Assembly (NCBI GenBank): GCA_039105265.1
Contig: JAPFFF010000056.1
Coordinates: 372,001 to 436,000, forward strand
From: Tritrichomonas musculus
Taxonomy: Eukaryota; Parabasalia; Tritrichomonadida; Tritrichomonadidae
Direction of reading: 5' to 3'
DNA length: 64,000 nucleotides
This document shows, in pieces, positions 27,069 to 39,400 of the stretch. The notes under the pieces were generated by a model. The model saw only the letters and a list, made by a program, of their open reading frames with translations. It made no database searches and was not told where the DNA came from. Made by a program: the position numbers and the translations under genes. Position 1 is the first letter of the stretch. Each line of letters starts with the position of its first letter.

Positions 27069-27944
27069 ATGAATAAAGCTGTCACAATCCTTAGAGGAAT
27101 CATTTTTACTTTATTCTCATTCATATTTAACTTTATTCCATGCATGCTTTCTGTATTCGCGATAATATGGTTCTTAATGCTCGACTCAAAAGTATTTCCA
27201 AGAATTTATGGGTTTGTCGTAATAGCAGCAATTTTGCTCATTTTACTAATCCTTCAACTAGTATTCAATTTCAAAACTCACAAAGTATGCCAAATCATTC
27301 TTACTGTTACTTTTGCAATTGATCTTGCTGGTTATATAACATTGACAGTTTATGTTTACAATAAGCAAAATATAATACTCGATGATTTTATTGGATCTAA
27401 GTTAAATAGTACTGATTTTAAGATGTTTACAGTATACATCGAATCCAAATTTGATTGCTGCGGATATAACTTAACGGAAGAGGATCAACTTCAGAGATGC
27501 TTTGATGCTAATAAAACATCATGCGCAGTTAAATTACATGATTTTTATGATGACCATAAGCAAGCTTTTAGATTAACTTCCTTGGTTTCAACCCTAGTCC
27601 TTGCCGTTATTTTAATTGTATGCGTCCTTTGCGTTGTTTTAGAGTTTGTTTGCAATAAACAGAAAGTTTCTAATCAGCAATTTGCAAATGAATACAGTTA
27701 CTCAAATGAATCTGAAATGGAAGATGAATCAAATGATCTAGAAAATCCCAATGAATCAGAAAATAATAACGAATCAAATTCAGAAAAACCAGCCGCTCCT
27801 CAAGCTACCAAAAATTCATCGTCGCCATATAACTTTTCTGATGATGATCTTTCTGAATCAGAGGCAAATAAAAAACTAGAAAATGAAATTTTCTTTGGTG
27901 AAAGAAAAGTTAATTCATTAGAAGCAGATCCTTACGAAAATTAG
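27069..27944 (+). CDS. Tetraspanin-family membrane protein
   Basis: 291 residues. Four transmembrane helices lie at about 10-33, 43-64, 72-96 and 170-193. The second extracellular loop (about 97-168) contains the CCG signature in FDCCGYN near residue 131, with further cysteines (RCFDANKTSCAV). This matches the trichomonad tetraspanin pattern. The cytoplasmic C-terminal tail (from about 200) is unusually long and rich in Asn, Ser and Glu. Tetraspanins organise plasma-membrane microdomains; in trichomonads they are linked to adherence and extracellular vesicles. ATG at 27069; no signal peptide beyond the first helix. Confidence 0.85.
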   Translation: MNKAVTILRGIIFTLFSFIFNFIPCMLSVFAIIWFLMLDSKVFPRIYGFVVIAAILLILLILQLVFNFKTHKVCQIILTVTFAIDLAGYITLTVYVYNKQNIILDDFIGSKLNSTDFKMFTVYIESKFDCCGYNLTEEDQLQRCFDANKTSCAVKLHDFYDDHKQAFRLTSLVSTLVLAVILIVCVLCVVLEFVCNKQKVSNQQFANEYSYSNESEMEDESNDLENPNESENNNESNSEKPAAPQATKNSSSPYNFSDDDLSESEANKKLENEIFFGERKVNSLEADPYEN

Positions 27945-27946
27945 TT

Positions 27947-28428
27947 CATGTTTATAACAATTTGTTTTTTTTATGTAATTTGTTTGCTTCTAACAACAAA
28001 AATGTAAATAAACTTTATCTTATGCTATTTATCTTTTTTATTTTTGCCCTTTAACATAATATATGTAAATCAGATAATCTCATTACCAAATAACAAATAT
28101 GAGATGAAAAAATTACGTTTTTAGCATAATGATACCAATCCTTATGAATGACACTTTAATCAAATTCTATGCAATTTCATATATAATATGGATTTTAATG
28201 GAAACATAAAACCTTTCTTTATTTACAATTTTGAGTATTCGTTTTAACCGTATTTAAAAAATAATAATAAATATTGTTTGATAATTTGGAGATGAGCAAT
28301 TTTATAAATAAACAAATTACAATTTAATTCACTAAATGATAAGTAGAAAAGAAGAAACGAGGTTCAAAATAAGTTATGATGGACAAAAACAAAACAATTT
28401 TTTTGATTTTAAGAAACGATAATAAAAG
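27947..28428. other. Intergenic stretch without recognised features
   Basis: AT-rich sequence between convergent gene ends; nothing recognisable is seen beyond possible 3' UTRs. Confidence 0.5.
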
Positions 28429-29220
28429 TCATTCATAAGAAGGAGTTCGTTCATCTATTATAATACTTCTTTCTTTTTGATGGATTTTATCAAGACTATT
28501 AAGATCACCTTCAGCGATAGTAATCAGTTGTTCTAGTAAATTCATTCGATCACCTAATTGCAATCGACGTCCTTGTGAATCCCTTGAAATAAATTCAGAA
28601 ACATCAACAGTTTTAGTTTCTATTTCTTCTCCTTCTTCACTTTGGTCTGAAATTTCTAAACGGAATCCGAGAGATCTAGCTATTTGATCTAAATCGACGT
28701 TATTTTTGTATTCATCAGAACTAAGATCAATGTCACCATTCAGAAATCGAAGATTATTAAAAATCTTAGAATTTTCAAATTTCTTCCCATACGGGATAAA
28801 TTTCTTTTTTCGAAAAATTTTATATGCTTTCTGCTTCGAAAATTGTTCTGGCTTAGCTATACAATTTTGTTCTTTATTTGAGCTGTTATCAGTTAATGAA
28901 ATATTTAAATTTCTATTTGCTTGCATCTCATCTAAAACTTGTAATGCATGGTTAAGCGAATGACGAAGTTCTGCGATGGAAGATCCTTTTTTCGGAACAA
29001 TTTTTATTTTCTTTTGCGAGTTATTTTGATCTTGTGAATTGAGATCTTTGAATTCAAAAGATTTAAAAGATATATCTAAGTTTTCATCTTTTTTCTCCGA
29101 TATTGAGGATTGATTTCTTGAGTTTGAGTTATCAATCATATAGAGTACATTAAATACGTTAGAAAATTGTGAATGAAATTTTTTAAAAAATTTTTGTAAA
29201 AATTTTATTGGAATAATCAT
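28429..29220 (-). CDS. Unknown, mostly disordered protein
   Basis: The frame allows 263 residues from the ATG at 29220, but a second in-frame ATG at 29139 (MIDNSNSRNQ...) is as likely. The extra N-terminal stretch is Phe/Lys-rich and AT-rich, like an untranslated leader. The protein is polar and low in complexity. A basic FRKKKFIPYGKKF patch lies in the middle. The C-terminal half is more ordered (IARSLGFRLEISDQ, then LQLGDRMNLLEQLITIAEGD). No family recognised. It is divergently arranged with the kinase at 29253, with 32 bp between ATGs if the first start is used. Confidence 0.6.
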   Translation of the reverse strand: MIIPIKFLQKFFKKFHSQFSNVFNVLYMIDNSNSRNQSSISEKKDENLDISFKSFEFKDLNSQDQNNSQKKIKIVPKKGSSIAELRHSLNHALQVLDEMQANRNLNISLTDNSSNKEQNCIAKPEQFSKQKAYKIFRKKKFIPYGKKFENSKIFNNLRFLNGDIDLSSDEYKNNVDLDQIARSLGFRLEISDQSEEGEEIETKTVDVSEFISRDSQGRRLQLGDRMNLLEQLITIAEGDLNSLDKIHQKERSIIIDERTPSYE

Positions 29221-29252
29221 TTTTTAAAAAAAATTCATTTCATTCTTGATAA

Positions 29253-30281
29253 ATGTTTTGTTTTGAAACCAAAACAGGTTTCAAAATAGAAACTCCAACA
29301 GAATTCAATGGATACAAATTCATTGAATTTTTAAGTAATGGGCAATTCTCTACTGTTGCTAAAGTTGAAGAAATAGAAACAGGAGAAATATATGCCGCCA
29401 AAATAATATCAATGAGAGATATGGAAGTAAGAAATCAAGTAAAAATGATTTCGAATGAAATACAAATTCTTCAATCAATTGATCATCCAAACATTATCAA
29501 ACTTTTCGAAACCTATTTCATTCAAAACGAAGACAATGAGCTATTCTTGGTCATGATCATTGAGTATTGTCCAAATGGAGATTTGGTTCAATTCATTTCA
29601 AACGGAGGACTTAAAAACGAAGAAGAAAAAAGAAGAATTGAATTCCAAGTTTTGGAAGCAATTGAATTCATCCATGAAATTGGAATCGCGCATTGTGACT
29701 TGAAACCAGATAATATCTTATTGGATGAAAAATTGACGCCAAAATTATGCGATTTTGGCCTTTCCAAAGATATTCATGGCGATAATCATGGAATTATGAA
29801 TGGTTGCCTCCAATACTCAGCTCCAGAATTGCTTGATAATGAAAAAGATATTGATTATTTAAAAGCTGATGTATTCGCAATTGGAATCACCTTTTATGTC
29901 ATCACCGAATTGAAGTTGCCATATGTTGAAGGAACAACAATCAAAAAAGGCAAACTTGAAATTGCCTCCCATGATGATGAAATAAATGAATTTGTTGAGA
30001 AATGCACAAAAATGAATCCAAATGAAAGGCCAACAATTACTGACCTCTTGGATGAAGGATTCTTCTCAACAAACGATGAAATTTACGAAGAAGAAGAAGA
30101 AGTTGATGATGAAGGCAATTGGGTGAGTGATGAAGATGATTCTTCAAAGGAAGATGCTTGCATTATTGATAACAAACATTATCAAAAAGATATTTCGAAG
30201 AGTGTCAATGACAAAAACAATGATATCGTTGTCTTCAATGGCGTTGACAAATTGTTGGACAAACCAGAAATCGAAATATAA
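29253..30281 (+). CDS. Protein kinase with a non-RD (HCD) catalytic loop
   Basis: 342 residues; kinase domain about 22-270. The glycine loop is degenerate (LSNGQFSTVAKV). The lysine is in AAKI, the catalytic loop reads HCDLKPDNILL, the magnesium-binding loop is DFGLSK, and a YSAPEL motif follows. All catalytic residues (K, D, N, DFG) are present, but HRD is HCD. The kinase therefore lacks the arginine that usually links to activation-loop phosphorylation. The tail (from about 275) is acidic with a run of glutamates. Group assignment is uncertain; it looks like the CAMK/NIMA-like Ser/Thr kinases expanded in trichomonads. Confidence 0.85.
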   Translation: MFCFETKTGFKIETPTEFNGYKFIEFLSNGQFSTVAKVEEIETGEIYAAKIISMRDMEVRNQVKMISNEIQILQSIDHPNIIKLFETYFIQNEDNELFLVMIIEYCPNGDLVQFISNGGLKNEEEKRRIEFQVLEAIEFIHEIGIAHCDLKPDNILLDEKLTPKLCDFGLSKDIHGDNHGIMNGCLQYSAPELLDNEKDIDYLKADVFAIGITFYVITELKLPYVEGTTIKKGKLEIASHDDEINEFVEKCTKMNPNERPTITDLLDEGFFSTNDEIYEEEEEVDDEGNWVSDEDDSSKEDACIIDNKHYQKDISKSVNDKNNDIVVFNGVDKLLDKPEIEI

Positions 30282-30420
30282 TGAAAGCGTGCTTCATTTG
30301 CTTATATTTATTTATAAGCATACAAAAAAGCATCAAAAATACAGTTAATTTGATAATGTCTATATCAAAAATCAATGATGCGTTCTTTCTTTTGAACATT
30401 CAATGCATCAAACATCAGCC

Positions 30421-30439
30421 AAAAAAAAAAAAAAAAAAA
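30421..30439. repeat. A-rich homopolymer about 140 bp after the kinase stop
   Basis: An uninterrupted run of about 19-20 A on the plus strand, between the convergent kinase and BspA genes. Confidence 0.8.
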
Positions 30440-30595
30440 TAATCATGAAAAAATGATCAAAGAATTTGTTAAAAGACTAAAAAGTCAATCATGTTTAGGT
30501 GTCACTAAAGGATATGCGGATTCAATTTTCTTTTCTTTTTTTTCTCAATTTTTTTTTAAATAGAAATTTAAAATTAAGTGATACAAAAGTTTTTT

Positions 30596-33500
30596 TTACA
30601 TTACAATTACTTCTACATCAGAATTAATTCCAATATTATCTGTAGATATAGATGAAGGGACTGAAATCAATTGTAGTGAACTGCATCCTTTCAATGCAGA
30701 GTCACCAATTGAATTAACCAAAGGAGGGAACAAAACTTGCTTTAATTTTGAGCATCCGTAAAAAGCATAAATTCCAACCGAATCCAAATTTGGAGGCAAT
30801 GAAATCTCATTTAGCGAAGAGCATCCTCTGAAAGCGTTATTTTTGATTAATGTCACTGTTTCAGGAATGACAATCTGTACCAATGAAGTGCACTCTCTAA
30901 AAGTAGATTCGTCGATTGTTGTCAACGATGAAAGGATCGAAACATCAGTCAATGACGAGCAGCATTCAAAAGCAGACTCGCCAATTGAATAAACCAAGTG
31001 AGGAATTGTTATTTCCTTCAATGCTGTGCATTTCCTAAATGCCGACACGCCGATAGAAACAACAGAAGAAGGAATGATGATGTGACTCAGTGAAGAGCAT
31101 CCTTCAAAAGCACTCGACGAAATCGACTGAACTGAATTAGCAATTGTCACTTTTTCTAACGCAGTGCATCCCATGAAAATCGAGGCTCCAATCGAAATAA
31201 CAGAAGAAGTGATTTCTATCTCATTCAACGATGAACATCCTCTGAAAGCAGACTCGCCAATCAATGCAACTGATGATGGAATCAAAACATGCTTCAATGA
31301 GCTGCATTTTTCAAAGGCAGACTCTTCAATCGTTGTGATTGAAGCAGGAATGTTCATTGCCGTTAACGAAGAGCATCCGTAGAAGAAGGAGGCGCCAATC
31401 GAGGTCATCGATTCAAGAATCTCAAAATTTTGCAGAGACAGGCATCCAGCGAATAAGTAGTCGCCGAGGGAGGCCACAGAAGGAGGAATTTCAATTTGCC
31501 TCAATGAAGAACAGCCTCTAAAAACAGAATTTCCAAGTGAAACGACTGAAGGAGGAATTGTTATGCTTGTCAATGATGAACAGGTGTCGAATGCTGAGTC
31601 GTTAATGACGGATACACTTGAAGGAATGATTAGTTCATTTAGTAACGAACAGCCTCTGAAAGTCGACTCACTTATTGACTTGATATTTGGTGGAATTTTG
31701 ATTTCTTTCAATAAACAACAGCCACAGAAAGCAGAAGCACCGATGAAAGTCACAGAAGATGGAATTTCAATATGATCCAACATTGAACAACCGTTGAATA
31801 CAAAAGGCTCTATCACAGTCACTGATGGAGGAATGATCAATTCTCTCAATAATGAACATTGACTGAATGCTGATGACCCAATGGAAGTCACTGATGATGG
31901 AATTGTGATCTGTTTCAATGAAGAACATCCATTAAATGCCGATTCACCTATTGTTTCGACTTCAGGGATTTCAATTTCACTCAATGAGGAGCACTGATTG
32001 AATGCAAATGATCCAATCGAAGTAGCCAATGGTGGAATTATTACTTTAGTAAGCGTTGTGCATTCATCGAATGCATGATCGACTATTCCTTTGTATTGCA
32101 TCAAAATATCAACGATTTCCATGTTTTCTTTCATTGCAGCAATTTGAAATGCATTATTATTTAAATCTATAATTGCAAATTTTATTTACACAACAAATCA
32201 ATTAAAATTACTTCATTAAAATTTTTATTAGATTTTGAAACTTTATTTAAATTTATATAAAAAAAATTAGATTTCTAAAATAAACATCTGTATCTGGATG
32301 CGATATAAGTAGTTGAATTATATCAATATTTTCATTTTGAAGCGCAATATATAATGGCGTATTAAAAATAAAGTTGTTTAAAAACTTCATTGAAATTTTA
32401 CTCATATTAAACTTTATAAGAAAAAAAAAATCGATTGATTTGGAATTTTATCAGAAAACATTTAAATAAAATGATTATCTTGACCTCGTTATGGTACGTT
32501 TTATATACATTATGTGTAATAGTTTTATTAAAAATAAAATAATTTGAAATTATATAAAAAAATAATTTTTTTGTAGAATTGATTTTGTATTCGGATCGAT
32601 GTCTGGGCACTGCAGTAACAATTGAATAATTCCAATGTTATCATTATATACAGCAGCAGTTAATGGAGCTTCATAAAACATTCAAAACTTGGAATCTTAT
32701 TTGAAAATCAATTTTATAAGAAACATTATAAAAAAAAAAGTTAAAAAAACATCATTCAAAAAAAAGACAAAGATGAAACACAATTTCAAATTAATATTTT
32801 TTGGAATTATATTGGCTATAAAAGCAAATAAAAATGTCATTAAAAACAATATTAATTTTGAAATGATTACATAATTAACATCAACTTTCTTTTCTTTCAA
32901 AAGTAACTCAACAAGCGACACGTAATTGTACTTGCACAAGAAATAAAAAGAGTGCAAATCATTGAACTTATTTTTCATAAAGACAAAATTATAATATTTC
33001 AAACTTTTTCTGAAAATTTTGATATCATCCAGTTGCCACTTTTTCAAATAGTTTTCATATATATAATTGGCCACATCATTATGGTGACATTTTAGTGCCT
33101 CGAGAAAGCTTTTCATGTAACAATCATTGTAGGGGACAATTTTATTTTCTACAATGAAATTAATCAATTCAGGATTATTGCTGTGCATTGCATAAGGCCA
33201 AATACTGCTCTCCAAAAGGCTATTTTCATTCAAATACAAATATTTGAAAATTTGAATGGAACCGAAAAATGCAGTGTATTCAATTAAAGTCACAACTTTT
33301 TCATCAGGAACAACTCTTGTAAAATATTGCGGCTTAGGGACATTTAACGGTTTTTTCGGAACAGTTAATGATTTGTTCATCTCAAAAATTGATCGTTTGA
33401 TGTTACTTCTTAATGGCATCTGATTTTGACTGACATGTGATATGAAAATGTCAATTGAATCATCACGAATTATTTGACAGATTAAATCTTCATTTTCACC

Positions 33501-34016
33501 TTTTTTTCTATTTTCTTCAAATTCTTCTGGCTTGTCTTTCCATTTTTCATCGAACTCATCAAAAAGTTCAGCTTTTTCAATAAACTTTTTCAATTCAGGA
33601 GCGAAAAATTGAGTATAATTGTTTTCAACGTATTTTTTCTGTGTTAGTACATGCATGATGTACTTGCTTAGAGGCAATACGTTCTTCTCAAAGAGAAAGA
33701 GGAGGATAAGCTTGTTGCTTTTGAATATATGAAAAATGTCGGTTCTCAAAAAGTTGCTTTTTATATCGTCTTTTAGAAATAAAATAATTTTTTGTAGTTT
33801 CTCGATTAGATTGTATTCTTTGTGATGGTTGTTGGCAATGCTAACAATTAGATTTAGTAACTCTTTCAAGTCATTTGGACTTTCTCGAATTCTTTGCTCT
33901 TCTAATAAATTGATGAAGATTTGATAATCTTCTTCGTTTTCATCAACATATTCAAGGTATTTAAGAAGAAAACTTTGAAGATTCTGCCTTCTTTTAATAT
34001 ATTCTTCAATTTCCAT
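30596..34016 (-). pseudogene. Ankyrin (DUF3447-type) plus BspA-like LRR gene, interrupted by AT-rich inserts
   Basis: The N-terminal frame (32.87-34.02 kb) encodes a DUF3447-like domain typical of trichomonad ankyrin proteins and ends inside an ankyrin unit (VELLLKEKKVDVNY). Ankyrin units follow at about 32.58-32.67 kb (GIIQLLLQCPDIDP) and 32.27-32.37 kb (TPLYIALQNENIDIIQLLIS), then at about 32.10-32.16 kb (NNNAFQIAAMKENMEIVDIL). The last runs without a break into a long BspA-type LRR array (30596-32134, about 20 repeats of 23 residues with CSSL and IPSSV signatures). The three gaps of roughly 110-210 bp fall at the same point of successive ankyrin units. They contain stops and are very AT-rich. 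Either the gene has short introns or it is a decayed gene; I cannot decide from the sequence. Confidence 0.7.
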
Positions 34017-34119
34017 ATTAACTTAGAAAGCCGATTTCTTGAAAAAAAAATTTTGACATAAAATATTCACAAATTGTTTGTTTGTTTAAATGGTCACATA
34101 TTAATAACATCATGAAAAA

Positions 34120-36240
34120 ATGGAAATAAATAGTGTTATCCAAAATGACGATGAATTTCCAGAGACACATTCATTTGTATATCAAGGGAAATAATATCCA
34201 ATCAAATATGAATATTTTAAATTATCTTCCGAATATTTCCAAGAAAATTAAAGAGAACTCGAACACGCTAAAACAATTCAATTTATTGATGACAAATCAA
34301 CTTTAAATAAACTCAATTCTGAAGACTCGATAAAAACATTCATCAAATTTGTTCAACGTGAACCAATTTCCCTTTCAAACGAAAATATTGCCATTCTCAA
34401 CTACTTAAGTAAAAAATACAAAATAAAATCATTGATAAAGTCGACTTACAATTACATTGACGAGCATCGAAACGAAATTATTCTTGACATTTTTTCGATC
34501 AATCAAAACGAGCCAAATTTTGAATTAGAAACATACGAAGAAACAATCAGTAACCATCTAGAAAATTACTTCAACGATCCTAGATTATTGAATCTTCGAA
34601 TGGCTTCTTTGTATCGCATTGTGGCCAAATATCATGGCCAAAAAGATGGCAATTTAAACGATGATGAAAAGAAAGCATTGAATGAATTCTTATTCAAATG
34701 CCTCAATGAGTTTGGATGAGAAGCGTCCGTCTTATTTAAATATTTTGACTTCGGTAACTCAATAGTTGAATGCATAAATCAGTTGCTGACAGAATACAAA
34801 GACGTTTTTGATTTCCATTTCATTAATTCAGATTTCTTGGCGACCGTTTATGAATATGAAAACACTTTGAAAGACAAAATTGAAGAAGAAAAAAGGAAAA
34901 ACAAGGAAAACTCAATCAGCATTCAAAGCATGAAAGACGAAATTGAAGAAGAAAGAAGGAAAAGCAAAGAATCATCAAGCAACATTCGAAACATGAAGGA
35001 TGAAATGGAAACATTAAAAAAGCAAAATGATCATTTGACGAGTGAGATAAGCAAGTTGTATGACATCATTGGTAGCATTCAAGAAGAAGGAAAACGCCAA
35101 GCTGATGAATATAATAAAAAAATTCTGGAACTTCAAGAACAAAGCAAAAAAGACAGAGAAATAATAAAACAAAATGAATAAATAAAAAATGATTTCCAAA
35201 ACTTAGTGCAAGTTGAATTGTATTCAATTATTTTTGAAAAAAAAAAAAAAATGGATACAGTATTTTTATTCCACAAATATTGAAACGTTAAATAAAATGG
35301 GAAGTGAAATGCAGGTGTCAATTATCAATGAAATGAAAATGATAAAAAAAGATGAAAAAATTGAAAAAAATATTCAATCTTTTGTCATATTTGAAGGAAG
35401 TCCAGTTCTCAATGAATTCAAGCAAAGATATCAGCTTTATTTTCCTGTTCAAAGATAGTAATGATGAAGAAAAGAATACAATTTTTTTATCTAATGTAGG
35501 AATAACATTAGATATCACAGAAATCTTAGTTTAAAATATGAAATTGAAGAGCAATTAGTTCATTCCGCAAACTAATAACTTTAAAGAATTTTATATTCAA
35601 ATCAAATATCCGACTTCCAATTATGATGAGATATATCAAAGTGTTTTAGGGCTCAAGAAATCGAAGAAAAATATTTTGAAAATCGAAATCTTTATAAATG
35701 GAATCGATAAAACAGATTCCAAATTTTAATGTAATGCCAAAATAGATTCGCTAAAAACTGGTCCAACAGTCACAATTATTGAAGGAAAAATTGCGAAATC
35801 AGGTTATATTGGCTCATTCTATGACTGCTCTTTGATAACAAAATTAACAATTCCATCATCAGTTACTTTAATTGGTTGTTGTGCTTTCCAAATTTGTTTT
35901 TCTATTAAAAAAGTCATAATCCCATCTTCAGTGACTTTATTTGAAGATGGGGCATTCAATGATTGCGAATCGCTAGAGCAAGTATTGTTTGAAATCCCAT
36001 CTTCTGTGACATCATTTGGACCATCTGCTTTTGGTGGATGTAAATCATTGGTTCAAATAAATATACCTTCTTCTGTAACATGCATTGAAAGGCAAGTTTT
36101 CCAAGACTGCACTTCACTTACAGTAATATCGATTCCTTCTTCAGTGACTTCTATTGGCAGTAATTGCCTAGAAGGATGTTCATCTCTAAAAAAAAATCAC
36201 TATTCCTTTGTCAATAAGAACAGATAAAATTTGGAATTAA
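34120..36240 (+). pseudogene. Decayed BTB-like / coiled-coil / BspA LRR gene
   Basis: From the ATG at 34120 one frame encodes a BTB/POZ-like N-terminal domain (SFVYQGK, EYFKLSSEYF, then helices). It is interrupted by in-frame TAA at 34192 and 34249 and TGA at 34717. A coiled coil continues in the same frame (34783-35181). After another stop and frame changes, a beta-type segment similar to the pre-LRR part of the kinase fusion appears (EFYIQIKYPTSNYDEIYQ, about 35.58-35.63 kb). BspA-type LRRs (IPSSV, CSSL) then run at 35832-36227. Identity to trichomonad BTB-LRR proteins is clear by architecture. Several independent lesions make it a host pseudogene. Confidence 0.8.
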
Positions 36241-36436
36241 CTCAACTGTAGAAATTATAAAAATTTAAAAAAATAATAATAAAAGAAATTATTATACAAT
36301 TTATTCAACAATTGCTAAAATAATAATAATTACTTAATTGTTTTCCAAAAACATTAGAGTAAATAAGTAACATATATTTCCGAAATAAAATAGACAGGGC
36401 TGGGCGATTTCCCTGCTATTTTAATATTCGAAAATA

Positions 36437-36439
<3 letters not shown>

Positions 36440-36469
<30 letters not shown>
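36440..36469. repeat. T30 tract touching the stop codon of the giant coiled-coil gene
   Basis: Thirty consecutive T on the plus strand, which is a 30-A run on the coding strand. It begins with the last base of the TGA stop at 36469-36471. Confidence 0.95.
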
Positions 36470-39400
36470 CATTCTTTTTTCAAAGAGTCAATTTCATTTT
36501 CAAGTTCAGCAATTTTGATTTCTTTGTTTGAGACTTCTTGTTGAGCCTCTTCGAGCTGACTTCTTATTTTCTTGAGTGCCTCCAATATGAAGTTGTGTGG
36601 TCTTTGTTTTGGCTCGCGTTGAGGGGACTTGCAAACTGATGGAGAAGAAGAAGCCACAGAATCTGTTGAAGCATCAAGTGTTATTTCTTCTTCAATGACT
36701 GTGTTCATGTCTTCATTTTGCTTGCTAATTTGGTGGCCTAAAGATTCGAGGTTCCTGAAAAGATCGCCGGTTGAATAGTCGCTCAATTTTTCATCCGAAG
36801 GCATCAAAGCTTGCATTATTGAGCCTCTTTCTTCAGACAATTGCTCGATTGTTTTGGTTGCCTTGATCAAATCTTGCTTTAACTTCTCGATTTGATTCAA
36901 CTGGTCGTCAATTCTTTGTGTCATATTTTGAACTTCCTTGAACAAAAGTGAATCATTTCGGGCCAAAAGAAGCTCTTCTTCACTGCTTTCTTGATTGTTG
37001 TCGTCATGAATGCCAAGGACAGACATTACAGCATTCTTTTCAAATGTCAGTGCTTGATTCTTGCCTTTCAAAACTTCAATTGCTTCTTCTTGTTCTTTCA
37101 GTTTCTTTTCAAGTGAAATTGAACTGTCTGTTAGTTCAGATGACGTTTTTGAGATGAAGCTTAACAATTGATTTTCTAACTTCTTTGCTTTATCAACAAC
37201 TCCTTCTTCACCTTGGATGTTACTTGTTATTCCCATCAATTGAATTGATCTATCAATTGATTCGCCGATTATTTGAATGAATTTCTTCTCCTTTTGAATT
37301 TCATCTTTCAAAAAGTTGACTTGATTCTCTGAAACTTTCTTTTCATTCTCAAATTTTTCTATCATTTGGTCAAGTTTATCAATGTTTCCATTCAGTTCTT
37401 TAAGCTTTTGTGTTTCATTAGAAAGCTTTTCAATTTGTTGCTCTGCTGTTTGCTTCTCTTCTTGAAGATTTTCAATTTGCTTCTCAAGCTGAATGATTTT
37501 CTCCTTCAATTCATTGAAAATGTTGTTTTCTGGTGCTCCAGAGTTGATGTTCACTGATCTCGATTGAACAGCAGGGACTCCATTTTCTTCATATTCACGA
37601 AGTTGGCTTTCAAGTTCTTCAATTCGAATGTCTTTATCGAAATTAGCATTTGTTGCTTCTTTCAGTTCATTTCGAATCTTCTTCAAAGCTGACAAAACTT
37701 GATTCTGAGGTCTTTGAATTCTTTGTCTTCTGACTGGACTTGGTAAAGGACTCAACTGAGATGCGCTAAGTTCTTCATCAGAAGGTTCTTGAACAATTGC
37801 TGCATTAATTGTTTCGTTTTGCTCAGTGATGCTCTTGTTCAATGAATCCAAATTGTCAATCAGCTCGGAATTGTCAAGACAGTTGTTTTCATTGTTGTTT
37901 TCGTCATCGTCATCGCAGCCATAAAGTGCTTGCATGATTTTTTGGCGCTCGTTCTTAAGTTCTTGAATTGTGTTTGCATTGTTTTGTTGGGCTCGTTTTA
38001 ATGTTTCTATTTCGGACTTAAGAGCTGATTCATTCTCTTTCATTTCTTGGATTTTCATGTAAATTGGCGACGTAATGTCAATGAAAACTTCTTCTTCTTC
38101 CTCTTCGTTTTGTTTCTCAGATAATCCGAGCTCATGAAGAATTGCTCTTCTTTCCTTTTCAAGATCGGAAATCTTTGTTTCGAGTTCTTCAATCTTGCAG
38201 TCTTTTTCTGCGTTGTTTCTTGTTGCTTCGTTCAAGTCTGCCTGGAATTTCTTAAGCGATTCGAGAAGTGCGTTTTGTGGCTTCTTTACTGGAGCATGTG
38301 GTTCACGTTTTCTTGCTTGAATCTTCTCCTCTAATTCTCTCATTTCTTCGGAAGATTCGCCGTGAATCATTGCTTGATTAATGTCTTCGTTTTGATGTCC
38401 AATTTGGTTTCTTAATTCTTCGAGGTTTTCAATGAGCTCTGTTTGAATTGCAGGTGAAAAAGACGTTAAATCATCATCGTCAATTCCTCTGGCAATTGCA
38501 AGAAGTGTTTCTTTTTGTTGTTGTTGAAGTTGTTGAATCTTGCTTGCTGATTCATCAAGTTGCTTCTTTAAGTCAGCCACTTCATCAAGTCGTTTTGAGA
38601 GCTCGTTTTTCATTCTTTGAATTGATTCGGCAATTTTATTTGGTTGGTTCTCAATTTCTTGATCTTCTTCATCTTCATCGTTGCCTTGTTTTCCAATTCC
38701 AAGTGATTTCAGAATTTGTTTTCTTTCTTCTTCAACTTCATCAAGCTTTGCCTGAAGTTCTTTGATCTTTTGTTGAAGTTTGTGGATCGTTTCAGAAGAA
38801 GGTTTAAGATCATCTTTTGATAAGTCTTCCTCTTCTTCTTCAAATTCAACATTTTCATCGTTATTTGATGAACTCTTCTTCTTCTTCTTTTGAAGTTGTG
38901 AAATTTCTTCTTTAAGTCTCTTAATTTCATCTGATTTTGTATTTGAAGGATCACCGCCAAGTTGTCTAATTTCTTCTTGAAGTTTTTCATTTTCAGCCTT
39001 CATTTCAATCAATTGTTCATTGAGTTCTTGATTCTTTCCTTTCATCTTCTTGTATGAGCTGATTAATTTAGGTCCATTTAATTCATCTTCTGAATTGATC
39101 AAGTTTCCATCACTGTCAATATTGAGCTCGGCACTTTTTTCTTTAACTGGCAACAAAACATTTAATTTGTTATCAACTTCATCAAGTTTGGTGAATGTTT
39201 GTTTTTCGAAGTTTTTGTTTTGTTGTTGCTGCTTTGAAAGCTCAGTTGAAAGAGACATTAATTGGTCAACAAGAGGCGAAGATTGTTGAGAATTATTTTG
39301 AATAATGTCTTGAATTCTTGTTTCAAAGGCAGCTCTTTCTTCGATGATTGTATTCATCATCTTTTGTTTTTCATTCTTTTCACTTTCAAGTTTTTCAACT

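Noticed and set aside
32689-32874. Plus-strand ORF rich in Lys and Asn
   Set aside because: It is the complement of the AT-rich insert in the ankyrin gene and has no homology.
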